DNA of 8,712 bases from Omnitrophica WOR_2 bacterium GWA2_47_8. GTDB taxonomy: Bacteria > Omnitrophota > Gorgyraeia > Zapsychrales > GWA2-47-8. Shown in pieces: positions 1 to 7,246 of this stretch. The notes under the pieces are model-generated. The model did no database searches. It was given only the letters and a program-made list of their open reading frames with translations, and had not been told where the DNA came from. The DNA lies in the NCBI GenBank assembly GCA_001805375.1, contig MHFY01000029.1:1-8712 (forward strand), written 5' to 3'. Each line of letters opens with the position of its first letter. The first letter of the stretch is position 1. The translations under genes were made by a program, and so were the position numbers.

Positions 1-1
1 C

Positions 2-94
2 AACCCCGAGGATTTGACACAGATAAAGGGTTTGGGTAAAATCAAGGCAGCCAAAATCATTGCGCAAGCTAAGGATCTATTAAAGAAGGGTTAA
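2..94 (+). CDS. nusA: NusA, C-terminal end (partial, 5' end outside window)
   Basis: The frame starting at base 2 is open to a TAA at 92-94 and encodes the last 30 residues of a protein. They read as one helix-hairpin-helix unit, with the hairpin IKGLGKIKAAKII followed by a short Lys-rich helix. NusA proteins often end in such helical repeats, and nusA directly precedes infB in very many bacteria, so this is probably the end of the transcription elongation/termination factor NusA. The call rests mainly on position plus the HhH motif. Another HhH protein cannot be excluded from 30 residues. The purine-rich end of this gene also carries the Shine-Dalgarno of infB, and only 6 bases separate the two genes. 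Confidence 0.75.
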   Translation, partial: NPEDLTQIKGLGKIKAAKIIAQAKDLLKKG

Positions 95-100
95 ACGCTT

Positions 101-2539
101 ATGAAAGTTGTTGATTTCGCTAAAGAACTGAATACTTCCCCCGAGGCTGTTTTAGATCGGTTAAGATCCCTGAAATTAAAAGCCAAAGACGGCCAGCAGG
201 AATTGAATTCTGTGGTTCTGAATGTCTTAAGAAGCGATTTTAAGAAAAATCCGGCTCCGCCTAAGGGGGCGGCCAAGGGAAAGCCCGAAGTTCAGGCTGC
301 TAAAAAGCCTGACGCAGTTAAATCGGCCCCCGATTTAAAAGTTAAAAAAGTTGAGGAGCCGAAAGAAAAAGCTAAGGAAGAAAAGAAGCCTGCCAAACCC
401 GCAAAGGTCGAAAAGGCCGAAAAGGTTAAGGTTAAGGAAGAGCCGCCGGCGCCGAAAAAAGAGATCAAGGAAACAAAAGAAACCAAGAAACCTGTCAAAG
501 AAACACTGCCGCCCGTTAAAGCTAAGGAAAAATCTGCGTCTGTTCCTGTCCGCGCACCCGTGCCTGCGGCCGCAGAAATAAAACCGGCCCCGGCCAAACC
601 CAAGAGCGCCCCGGAACCTTTTGTCACGCTTAAGCCTTTACCCAAGAAAAGAAAAAAGAGATTTCCCGGAGACACCGGTTCAGAACCTCATGAGATGCCA
701 TCTTTCCCCAGGCCGGAGGCGGTGCCGGGCGCTGCCCGAGAAGCGTCAACGGTTGCCGTCGAGGAAAAACCGGCCAGACAATTGATCGATCTGGAGATCA
801 ATGTTCCCATCACGGTCAAAGATTTTTCTGTCCGCATTCAGCAGAAACCCAGCGTTGTTTTGAAACAGCTGATGCAGATGGGGATCATGGCGAATATTAA
901 TTTAAACCTGCCGGAAGAGATCGTTCGGAAACTCGCGGTTGAATTTGGATTTAATTTGACCAAGGTCAAGACCCAGGAACAGCAGCTGATCGATCTTCAC
1001 GCGCTGGATGAAAGCGGCGAAGGGACTTTAAAACCCCGCGCCCCGGTTGTCACATTCATGGGCCACGTTGATCACGGCAAGACATCCCTTTTGGATAAGA
1101 TCCGTAAGACCAAAGTAGCGGAAGGCGAACACGGCGGGATCACGCAGCATATCGGCGCCTATTCCGTGAGATTAAGTAAAGGGAACATCACATTTCTGGA
1201 CACGCCGGGTCATGAGGCCTTTACCGCGATGCGGGCCCGCGGGGCGCGTATCACGGATCTGGTTGTGCTCGTCGTGGCCGCGGATGAGGGGATCATGCCT
1301 CAGACCGAAGAAGCGCTGAACCACGCTCAGGCCGCCAATGTCCCTATTATTATCGCGTTGAATAAGATCGATAAAAAATCCGCTGACCCAGATCGTGTCA
1401 AGAAACAGCTCGCGGAAAAAGGGTTAAACCCCGAAGATTGGGGCGGAAAGACCATCGTCGCCGGGGTTTCGGCTTTGACCGGTGAGGGGATCGACCACCT
1501 TTTGGACATGATCTTACTGGAAGCGGAATTGCTGGAATTAAAAGCGAATTATGAGAAGAGGGCTTCCGGGATTGTCGTTGAAGCGCACATGAGCCAGGGA
1601 AAAGGCGCGGTCGCGGATTTGATCGTGCAGAATGGAACGCTGCGGGAAGGTGATTTGATCGTGTCTGGTCCGTATTACGGAAAAATAAAGGCCATGCGCG
1701 ATGATCGGGACCGACCGCTCAAAGAGGCTGGGCCTTCCACCGCGGTTGAGATCTTAGGTCTGCCCGGAGTTCCTGAGGCAGGTGAAGTCTTTTATGTGAT
1801 CAATGATGAAAAATTAGCCAAAGACATCGCCAATCAGCGTCAGGATAAGATCAAAAGTGAAAAGTTAGGCTCCATGCAGAAGATCACCCTCGAGGATCTG
1901 TATATCCAGATCAAGGAAGGGAACATCAAGGAATTTAACCTGATCTTAAAAGCGGACGTGCAGGGCTCTTTGGAAGCGTTAAAAGATTCTTTGGAAAAGA
2001 TCCCCAGCACCGAGATCAAGGTCAGGTTTATCCACACCGGTGTGGGCGATGTCAACGCCTCCGACGTTCTTTTGGCGGTCGCGTCCAATGCCGTTATCAT
2101 TTGTTTCCACGTGGGGATCGATCAACGCGCTCAGACGGAGCTGGAGAAACAGCCCGTTGACGTGCGTGAGTACCGCATCATCTACGACGCGGTCAATGAT
2201 ATCCGTAAAGCGCTGGAAGGTCTTCTGGAACCGAAGTTAAAGCGCAAATTCGTCGGCCGTGTGGAGATCCGGCAGGTCATGAAATTAAGCAGGTCCGGGA
2301 TCGTGGCGGGATGTTTTGTGCAAAAAGGAAAAGTCCGCCGTAAAGATAAGGCCGATGTCGTGCGTAACGGAGAGGTTGTCCATTCCGGGAGCGTCTCGAC
2401 ATTAAAAAGGTTTAAAGATGACGTGAAAGAGGTCACAGAAGGAACAGAATGCGGGCTGACCATTCATGGATTTGACGCCATTCAGGTCGGGGACATTGTC
2501 GAGGTTTATGAAGTAGAACAAATCGCGCGCACCTTATGA
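101..2539 (+). CDS. infB: Translation initiation factor IF-2
   Basis: IF-2 is the GTPase that brings initiator fMet-tRNA to the 30S subunit and promotes 50S joining. The 812 residues are a usual bacterial length. Residues 1-48 form an IF2 N-terminal helical domain. Residues 50-225 are a low-complexity Lys/Glu/Pro/Ala linker. Residues 228-288 are a second IF2_N-type domain. The G domain starts near 314: G1 GHVDHGKT at 321-328, switch I GGITQHIG at 345-352, G3 DTPGH at 367-371, G4 NKID at 421-424 and G5 SAL at 457-459. Domain II follows from about 487, then the IF-2 domain 3 (about 612-705) and the C-terminal fMet-tRNA-binding domain (about 715-812). The chosen ATG has a Shine-Dalgarno (GAAGGG, 85-90) inside the end of nusA, which suggests translational coupling. 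The usual downstream partner rbfA is absent; trpS follows instead. Confidence 0.98.
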   Translation: MKVVDFAKELNTSPEAVLDRLRSLKLKAKDGQQELNSVVLNVLRSDFKKNPAPPKGAAKGKPEVQAAKKPDAVKSAPDLKVKKVEEPKEKAKEEKKPAKPAKVEKAEKVKVKEEPPAPKKEIKETKETKKPVKETLPPVKAKEKSASVPVRAPVPAAAEIKPAPAKPKSAPEPFVTLKPLPKKRKKRFPGDTGSEPHEMPSFPRPEAVPGAAREASTVAVEEKPARQLIDLEINVPITVKDFSVRIQQKPSVVLKQLMQMGIMANINLNLPEEIVRKLAVEFGFNLTKVKTQEQQLIDLHALDESGEGTLKPRAPVVTFMGHVDHGKTSLLDKIRKTKVAEGEHGGITQHIGAYSVRLSKGNITFLDTPGHEAFTAMRARGARITDLVVLVVAADEGIMPQTEEALNHAQAANVPIIIALNKIDKKSADPDRVKKQLAEKGLNPEDWGGKTIVAGVSALTGEGIDHLLDMILLEAELLELKANYEKRASGIVVEAHMSQGKGAVADLIVQNGTLREGDLIVSGPYYGKIKAMRDDRDRPLKEAGPSTAVEILGLPGVPEAGEVFYVINDEKLAKDIANQRQDKIKSEKLGSMQKITLEDLYIQIKEGNIKEFNLILKADVQGSLEALKDSLEKIPSTEIKVRFIHTGVGDVNASDVLLAVASNAVIICFHVGIDQRAQTELEKQPVDVREYRIIYDAVNDIRKALEGLLEPKLKRKFVGRVEIRQVMKLSRSGIVAGCFVQKGKVRRKDKADVVRNGEVVHSGSVSTLKRFKDDVKEVTEGTECGLTIHGFDAIQVGDIVEVYEVEQIARTL

Positions 2540-2550
2540 CGATAAAGGTA

Positions 2551-2598
2551 TACCGCGTTCCAAAAAACTTGAAATACACAGCGAGGAAAAACGCGGTA
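2551..2598 (+). repeat. Inverted repeat in infB-trpS gap, 9-bp perfect arms
   Basis: TACCGCGTT at 2551-2559 is the exact reverse complement of AACGCGGTA at 2590-2598, leaving a 30-base A-rich loop. It begins 11 bases after the infB stop. There is no T-run after the 3' arm, so it does not look like an intrinsic terminator. It abuts a second inverted repeat that encloses the trpS start. It could be a leader RNA hairpin or the remnant of a dispersed REP-like palindrome; the sequence alone does not decide. Confidence 0.55.
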
Positions 2599-2662
2599 CT
2601 GTCCCTCGTCCTTCTGAAATTAAAGGAAATTTTAATATGGGAGAATTGAAACGAGGGACGGT
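2598..2662 (+). promoter_or_regulatory. Inverted repeat enclosing the trpS ribosome-binding site and start codon
   Basis: ACTGTCCCTCGT at 2598-2609 can pair with ACGAGGGACGGT at 2651-2662, which lies inside the trpS coding sequence. This gives 12 pairs with one G-U wobble. The 41-base loop holds the Shine-Dalgarno AAGGA (2623-2627) and the ATG (2637-2639). In RNA this would present the initiation region in a closed loop and could affect trpS translation. Arms and positions are seen directly; a regulatory role is inferred. Confidence 0.45.
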
Positions 2663-3638
2663 CTTTAGCGGCATGCGTCCGACCGGGAAGCTTCACTTGG
2701 GCCATCTCGTCGGCGCGCTGCAAAATTGGGTCGACCTGCAGAGCAAACACCACTGCATCTTTAGCGTTGTGGATTGGCACGCCCTGATGGGCGAATACGA
2801 ACACAGCGAAGAGATCAGCGAGAATACCATCGATATGGTCATCGACTGGATCGCCTGCGGCATTGACCCCGAAAGATCCACACTTTTTGTTCAGTCACAC
2901 GTTCCTCAGCATTTGGAATTGCAGATGGTCCTCTCCTGCATCACGCCGTTAGGCTGGCTGGAGAGAAACCCCACATACAAAGAACAGCTCCGCGAGATCA
3001 CCACCCGTGATCTGCAGACATATGCCTTTTTAGGGTATCCGGTCCTGCAGGCCGCGGATATCCTCCTTTATAAAGCGCGGCTCGTCCCCATCGGTGAAGA
3101 CCAGCTGCCGCATCTGGAATTGACCAGGGAGATCGGCCGGCGCTTCAATCATATTTATAAAACGGATTTTTTCCCGGACTGCGAGGCAATTTTAACAAAA
3201 TCTTCTCGACTTTTAGGTATCGATGGACGTAAAATGAGTAAAAGTTACAACAATGCGATCAACCTTTCGGACTCCAAGGACGCTTTAAAGAAAAAAGTCG
3301 GGAGCATGTTCACGGACCCGAAAAGGATCAAGATGTCTGATCCGGGGCATCCGGACGAATGTAATGTGTACACGTATTATGAATTGTTCGGCCCGGAGCG
3401 AGCGAAAGAGGCCCATGACTGGTGCAGCAACGCCAAGAAGGGCTGTGTGGATTGTAAAAAGATCTTTGCGGATATCCTGTCTGAAAAATTGGGCCCGATC
3501 ATAGAGAAGAGAGAAGGGCTTTTAAAAAAGAAGGATCATATCGCCGAGATCTTGCAGGAAGGCCGTAAAAAAGCGGGCGCTATCGCCCAGGAAACCATGA
3601 AAGAAGTCAGGGACATCGTTTTTTCCTCAAAAAAATGA
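2637..3638 (+). CDS. trpS: Tryptophanyl-tRNA synthetase, probable iron-sulfur type
   Basis: This class I aminoacyl-tRNA synthetase charges tRNA-Trp with tryptophan in the cytoplasm, using ATP. The 333 residues match the usual bacterial TrpRS length. The N-terminus has the family signature SGMRPTGKLHLGH (residues 11-23), which contains the HIGH-equivalent KLHLGH. GEDQLPHLELTREI (153-166) is the conserved stretch of the catalytic fold, and KMSKS lies at 199-203. Four cysteines at 242, 263, 270 and 273 (C-x20-C-x6-C-x2-C) closely resemble the quartet that holds a [4Fe-4S] cluster in Thermotoga maritima TrpRS. The start has a good Shine-Dalgarno, AAGGA at 2623-2627, 9 bases before the ATG. The initiation region sits inside an inverted repeat. 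The stop overlaps the scpA start as ATGA. Confidence 0.97.
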   Translation: MGELKRGTVFSGMRPTGKLHLGHLVGALQNWVDLQSKHHCIFSVVDWHALMGEYEHSEEISENTIDMVIDWIACGIDPERSTLFVQSHVPQHLELQMVLSCITPLGWLERNPTYKEQLREITTRDLQTYAFLGYPVLQAADILLYKARLVPIGEDQLPHLELTREIGRRFNHIYKTDFFPDCEAILTKSSRLLGIDGRKMSKSYNNAINLSDSKDALKKKVGSMFTDPKRIKMSDPGHPDECNVYTYYELFGPERAKEAHDWCSNAKKGCVDCKKIFADILSEKLGPIIEKREGLLKKKDHIAEILQEGRKKAGAIAQETMKEVRDIVFSSKK

Positions 3639-4639
3639 GCTATAAATTAAAACTAGAAGTTTTTGAAGGGCCGCTTGATCTCTTGCTGTATCTCATCAAG
3701 AAGAATGATATCGACATCAAGGATATCCCCATCGCCTCCATTACCGAACAGTACCTGCAGTATATCGACATGATGAAGATGCTGGACCTGGACATCGTCG
3801 GGGATTTTCTGGTCATGGCCGCCACCTTGCTGCAGATAAAATCCAAGATGCTCCTTCCGCCGGACCCGAGTGAAGTTGTGCAGGAAGAATTAGACCCGCG
3901 GGATGAATTGGTGCGCCGCCTGCAGGAACATCAGAAATTCAAGGAGATCGCGGAGGAGTTAAGGCTCAAAGAGGCTGTCCGCCGCGACCTGTTCAGCCGT
4001 CAGTTGGATGAAGAGAAGACCCAGGAATTGATCGATGAGTCCAAGGAGGTTTATTTCGAGGCCACGCTGTTTGACCTGATCACGGCCTTGACCTCGGCGC
4101 TGAATAAAGCGCCCAGTGAGATCATCCATGAGATATTCAAAGAAGAATTTACCGTTGAGAAAAAACTGCACGAGATCCTGCATCTTTTGCTGGAAAAATC
4201 ATCCGTTCATTTAAATGAATTATTCGGCAAGGCCAGGACCAAGGTGGAGATCATCGTGACCTTTATGGCGGTTTTGGAATTGATCCGTTTAAAAGAGATC
4301 GTGGCGGTGCAGAAGCGGCACTTTGATGAGATCTGGGTCATGCGCAATAAGGATAACGTGGCCCCGCGCATCCCCGGAAGCAATGAAGCCGAGAACGCCG
4401 CGGAAGAAAATGATGTTCCCGCTGAACCGCAGGTTTCTTCCATTGACGAAAATCAGCCGTCCTCGCTGGATGACGGATCAACTGAACAATCGCCGGAAGC
4501 TTTGAAGGGATCATCTTCTGATGATTTTGAACCGTCCACTCCCGGCCTGGAAGATGCGGCCTCTTCTGAGGACGTGCCATCGCCGGGATCAGCAGAGCCG
4601 CCGTTTGAAGAAACAAAACCAGAAACCCCGCAGCCTTAA
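3635..4639 (+). CDS. scpA: Segregation and condensation protein A with acidic C-terminal tail
   Basis: ScpA is the kleisin subunit of the Smc-ScpAB complex that compacts and helps segregate the chromosome. The N-terminus (EGPLDLLLYLIKK, residues 11-23, then the DIVGDFLVMAATLLQIKSKMLL stretch at 53-74) is the Smc-neck-binding helical domain typical of the family. The middle (about 80-140) is charged and helical. Residues 175-236, ending FDEIWVM, form the winged-helix domain that contacts the Smc head. Most ScpA proteins stop here at about 240-260 residues. This one adds about 95 residues rich in Glu, Ser, Pro and Asp, almost certainly disordered. Translation is probably coupled to trpS through the ATGA overlap, since no clear Shine-Dalgarno is visible. 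ScpB, often the next gene, is not in the window. Confidence 0.95.
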   Translation: MSYKLKLEVFEGPLDLLLYLIKKNDIDIKDIPIASITEQYLQYIDMMKMLDLDIVGDFLVMAATLLQIKSKMLLPPDPSEVVQEELDPRDELVRRLQEHQKFKEIAEELRLKEAVRRDLFSRQLDEEKTQELIDESKEVYFEATLFDLITALTSALNKAPSEIIHEIFKEEFTVEKKLHEILHLLLEKSSVHLNELFGKARTKVEIIVTFMAVLELIRLKEIVAVQKRHFDEIWVMRNKDNVAPRIPGSNEAENAAEENDVPAEPQVSSIDENQPSSLDDGSTEQSPEALKGSSSDDFEPSTPGLEDAASSEDVPSPGSAEPPFEETKPETPQP

Positions 4640-4648
4640 AAGTAAACC

Positions 4649-5689
4649 ATGAATTTAGACGAACGCCGAAAAATCGTTTTCAATCAAGAGACTGAAGAAG
4701 ATCAGGTGATCAGTCTTTCTTTAAGGCCGAACAAAATAAATGATTTCGTTGGGCAGAAAGACCTGATCGAAAGTTTGCGCGTTTCGATCCAGGCGGCCAA
4801 AGAGCGGGGGGAACCGATCGAGCATATGCTCTTTTCCGGACCGCCGGGGTTGGGGAAAACATCTTTGGCGCACATTGTTTCGCAGGAGATGGGCACGCGC
4901 ATTACCGTCACATCGGGGCCGGCCATTGAACGCGCCGGGGATCTGATCGGTATCTTAACGGCCCTGGAAAAAGGCGACATCCTTTTTATTGATGAGATCC
5001 ACCGCCTCTCAAAAGTGGTGGAAGAATTCCTGTACCCGGCCATGGAAAATTATAAGATCGATTTTGTGGTGGATAAGGGCCCCTACGCTAAGACCATTAA
5101 TTTTAATCTCAAGCCTTTTACGCTGATCGGCGCCACCACGCGCAGCGGGCTTTTGGCATCGCCTTTGCGCGACCGATTCGGGATCTTTCATCATTTGGAA
5201 TTTTACGGCCCGGAAGAATTAAAGGAGATCGTCCTGCGTTCCGCGGCAAAATTAAACGTCACCATCGATGCGGACGCAGCGCTGGAGATCGCGCGCCGGG
5301 CCCGGGGCACGCCGCGGATCACCAACCGTCTCTTGCGCCGGGTGCGGGATTTTAACCAGGTCAAAACAAGGCAGTCCAAGATCAATTTAGGCATTGTGGG
5401 TGAGGCGATGAAGATCTTAGGCATCGATGAGGCCGGTCTGGATGAGATCGACCGGCGCCTTTTGAAGGTCATGGAGTCGCAGTATAAGGGAGGGCCGGTC
5501 GGGGTCGAGTCATTGGCCGCGACCTTGAATGAAGAGGTTGACACGATCGTTGACGTCATTGAACCGTATCTGTTAAAGAGCGGTTTTTTAAAGCGGACAT
5601 CCAGAGGACGTGAACTCACCGAATTAGCCGTTAAGCACATCGACGGCGCTTCTACCCTCAAGCAAAGAACCCAAAAAGAACTTTTCTAA
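4649..5689 (+). CDS. ruvB: Holliday junction branch-migration ATPase RuvB
   Basis: RuvB is the AAA+ hexameric motor that, with RuvA, drives branch migration of Holliday junctions in recombination and repair. At 346 residues it is standard length. The motifs are complete: Walker A GPPGLGKT at 64-71, Walker B DEIH at 115-118, sensor 1 GATTRSG at 161-167, arginine finger in LRDRFG (Arg176), and sensor 2 in GTPRI (Arg223). The C-terminal winged helix (about 270-335) carries the family stretch GGPVGVESLAATL, followed by EPYLLKSGFLKRTSRGR. The gene starts 10 bases after the scpA stop with no convincing Shine-Dalgarno, so it may depend on upstream ribosomes. ruvA and ruvC, often adjacent, are not in the window. 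Confidence 0.98.
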   Translation: MNLDERRKIVFNQETEEDQVISLSLRPNKINDFVGQKDLIESLRVSIQAAKERGEPIEHMLFSGPPGLGKTSLAHIVSQEMGTRITVTSGPAIERAGDLIGILTALEKGDILFIDEIHRLSKVVEEFLYPAMENYKIDFVVDKGPYAKTINFNLKPFTLIGATTRSGLLASPLRDRFGIFHHLEFYGPEELKEIVLRSAAKLNVTIDADAALEIARRARGTPRITNRLLRRVRDFNQVKTRQSKINLGIVGEAMKILGIDEAGLDEIDRRLLKVMESQYKGGPVGVESLAATLNEEVDTIVDVIEPYLLKSGFLKRTSRGRELTELAVKHIDGASTLKQRTQKELF

Positions 5690-5709
5690 CCCCTGAACTT
5701 AAGGCCGTT

Positions 5710-5925
5710 ATGACAGACATCGCGAAAAATTTGATATTTATTGGTATCGCTATAACCATTGCCGGGATCGTCATGCTTTTTGCGGGAAAGATCCCTTGGC
5801 TGGGCCGTCTGCCCGGGGACATCATTATTAAAAGAGAAAATCTCACTTTTTATTTTCCGCTGGCCACCTGTATCCTGTTAAGCCTTCTTTTAACCTTCAT
5901 CTTTTCCTTGTTTAACCGCCGCTGA
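5710..5925 (+). CDS. Small DUF2905-family membrane protein
   Basis: This 71-residue protein has two hydrophobic segments, roughly residues 7-24 and 48-67. They flank a conserved short loop with the pattern GKIPWLGRLPGDIIIKREN and then FYFPLAT. That layout (G-K-x-P-x-L-G-R-L-P-G-D-I, then F-Y-F-P-L-A-T) is the hallmark of the DUF2905 family of small inner-membrane proteins. No biochemical role is established for the family as far as I know. A TAAGG (5700-5704) 5 bases before the ATG can act as Shine-Dalgarno. The gene lies 20 bases after ruvB and one base before the SpoIID-like gene, so it is probably co-transcribed with both. Confidence 0.9.
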   Translation: MTDIAKNLIFIGIAITIAGIVMLFAGKIPWLGRLPGDIIIKRENLTFYFPLATCILLSLLLTFIFSLFNRR

Positions 5926-5926
5926 T

Positions 5927-7246
5927 ATGTCCAACCGCGTCCATTTATTCTGGTGTTTTATTTTTTCCATCGTCTTTTGGGTCCTTGTCCAGCAGGAGAA
6001 TGGATTTTCCGAATTCCGCAACCTAAAGGAAAGCCCCATCCGTGTCGCTGTCTTGAATAATGTCAGTGAATTCACCATCGCTGTGCGCGGCGAATACGAG
6101 ATCGTGAACCCGAAAGACGGGTCCGTTGTCACGGGCTCCCGCCGGCTTAAGAGTTCTTTGGTGACCGCCACACCTAACGGTTTTAAGATCGGCGAGAAAG
6201 AATTTTACAGCAATCGTTTGGGGATCGTGACCGATAAGGACGTGACCGTGCGCATCAACGGTAAGGACAAGAATTTCCGCGGCCAGATGGATATCGTTAA
6301 GACCGGCAAGGGAAAATTTGTGGTGATCAATTCCCTGGACCTGGAGCGTTACGTGCAGGGTGTCTTGTACCATGAGGTCTCGCACCGCTGGCCCATCGAG
6401 GCGATCAAGGCGCAGGCCGTCGCCACCCGTACCTACGCGCTCTACCGCATGAAGATGAGCGCCGATGAATTGTTTGACGTGACCAGCGACATCTATTCGC
6501 AGGTCTATGGCGGCAAAAGCGCGGAGCGTTACCGCACTAACACCGCCGTGGAAAGGACCCGCGGCCTTATCCTGATCTATAACAATGAGATCCTGCCGGC
6601 ATATTTTCATTCCAATTGCGGTGGGTACACCGAAGATGCCAATGAATTATGGGAGGAGCACAATATCCCGCCTTTAAAAGGAAGGGTCTGCCCTTACAGC
6701 GTTAAGTCGCCGCACAATTCCTGGAAAAAGAATTTCCGTTCCAAGGATATTGAGGAAAAATTGGCGAAATTTAAGTACAATACCGGCGCGATCGAGAATA
6801 TCGCGATCGTGGCCCGGAATAAAAGCGGCCGCATCAAGACATTGAAATTCACCTCCCGCGACGGCAGGGTGACCTTTGTCAGCGGAAAAGAATTCCGCGC
6901 CATCATCGGGCCCAATGAAGTGAAGAGCAATAATTATGTCGTTCAGATGAAAGGGTATTATTTCGATCTCATCGGCAAAGGCTGGGGCCACGGGGTAGGC
7001 TTATGTCAATGGGGCGCGGAAAATATGTCGCGCCAGCAGAAAAAATTTGATGAGATCCTGGCGTTTTATTATCCCGCCACCAGTATTGTGAACATGTATA
7101 ACGCGGGGAAGATGAACTTAACGGTGGACGTGGCCAAGATCCGCAAGTTCAAGGAAGAGAAGAAGAAAAAAGAGCAGAGGCAAAAAAAGTCCGCCAAAGG
7201 CGTAGCCCTGCCTGTCGGCAGGCAGGCGCCAGGCGGAAAAAAATGA
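5927..7246 (+). CDS. SpoIID/LytB-domain protein, probable membrane-anchored lytic transglycosylase
   Basis: SpoIID cleaves glycan strands of peptidoglycan after stem peptides are removed. Relatives outside spore formers are thought to remodel the cell wall. Residues 7-22 are a hydrophobic N-terminal segment acting as signal or anchor, so the rest should be extracytoplasmic. The domain core is clear: ERYVQGVLYHEVSHRWPIEA (140-159) with the likely catalytic Glu150, KAQAVATRTYAL (161-172), the HSNCGG motif (228-233, His228 and Cys231 possible metal ligands) and GWGHGVGLCQWGA (352-364). After about residue 404 the protein becomes a Lys/Glu-rich tail. The final residues, ALPVGRQA, are encoded by a palindromic repeat. 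The start codon lies one base after the DUF2905 stop and lacks a good Shine-Dalgarno. The stop overlaps queA as ATGA. The protein is not evidence of sporulation by itself. Confidence 0.92.
   Translation: MSNRVHLFWCFIFSIVFWVLVQQENGFSEFRNLKESPIRVAVLNNVSEFTIAVRGEYEIVNPKDGSVVTGSRRLKSSLVTATPNGFKIGEKEFYSNRLGIVTDKDVTVRINGKDKNFRGQMDIVKTGKGKFVVINSLDLERYVQGVLYHEVSHRWPIEAIKAQAVATRTYALYRMKMSADELFDVTSDIYSQVYGGKSAERYRTNTAVERTRGLILIYNNEILPAYFHSNCGGYTEDANELWEEHNIPPLKGRVCPYSVKSPHNSWKKNFRSKDIEEKLAKFKYNTGAIENIAIVARNKSGRIKTLKFTSRDGRVTFVSGKEFRAIIGPNEVKSNNYVVQMKGYYFDLIGKGWGHGVGLCQWGAENMSRQQKKFDEILAFYYPATSIVNMYNAGKMNLTVDVAKIRKFKEEKKKKEQRQKKSAKGVALPVGRQAPGGKK
7190..7237 (+). repeat. Nested palindromic repeat inside the 3' end of the SpoIID-like gene
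   Basis: Three nested pairings are visible: TCCGCC (7190-7195) with GGCGGA (7232-7237), GGCG (7199-7202) with CGCC (7227-7230), and CCTGCCTG (7207-7214) with CAGGCAGG (7219-7226) around the loop TCGG. The element is GC-rich and lies in a Lys-rich, A-rich tail. It is translated in frame into ALPVGRQA near the C-terminus. Its form resembles short REP-like palindromes dispersed in genomes of several uncultured bacteria. It ends 5 bases before the queA start codon, so the hairpin may also influence queA expression. Confidence 0.7.

Noticed and set aside
292..675. 127-residue open frame on the - strand within infB
   Set aside because: It mirrors the Lys/Glu/Pro/Ala-biased linker of IF-2, giving a Phe/Ser/Leu/Gly-biased product; a composition artefact.
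101..700. Tandem DNA repeat in the infB linker
   Set aside because: Short KAK/VKE/KET-like words recur, but no unit of fixed length repeats; this is normal for the IF-2 linker.
2551..2598. Intrinsic terminator after infB
   Set aside because: The 9-bp stem has a 30-base loop and no T-run after the 3' arm.
2541..2636. T-box riboswitch controlling trpS
   Set aside because: Only ACCGCG and a CGTCC-like match recall the T-box. The AGGGTGG half is degraded, the gap is 97 bases, and Stem I with a TGG specifier would have to lie inside infB coding sequence.
4338..4616. Open frames on both strands over the ScpA tail
   Set aside because: They are by-products of the low-complexity acidic coding sequence; the ScpA frame runs continuously through it.
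6023..6610. 195-residue open frame on the - strand opposite the SpoIID-like gene
   Set aside because: It is antisense to a well-supported conserved domain, resembles no family I know, and has no Shine-Dalgarno or operon context.
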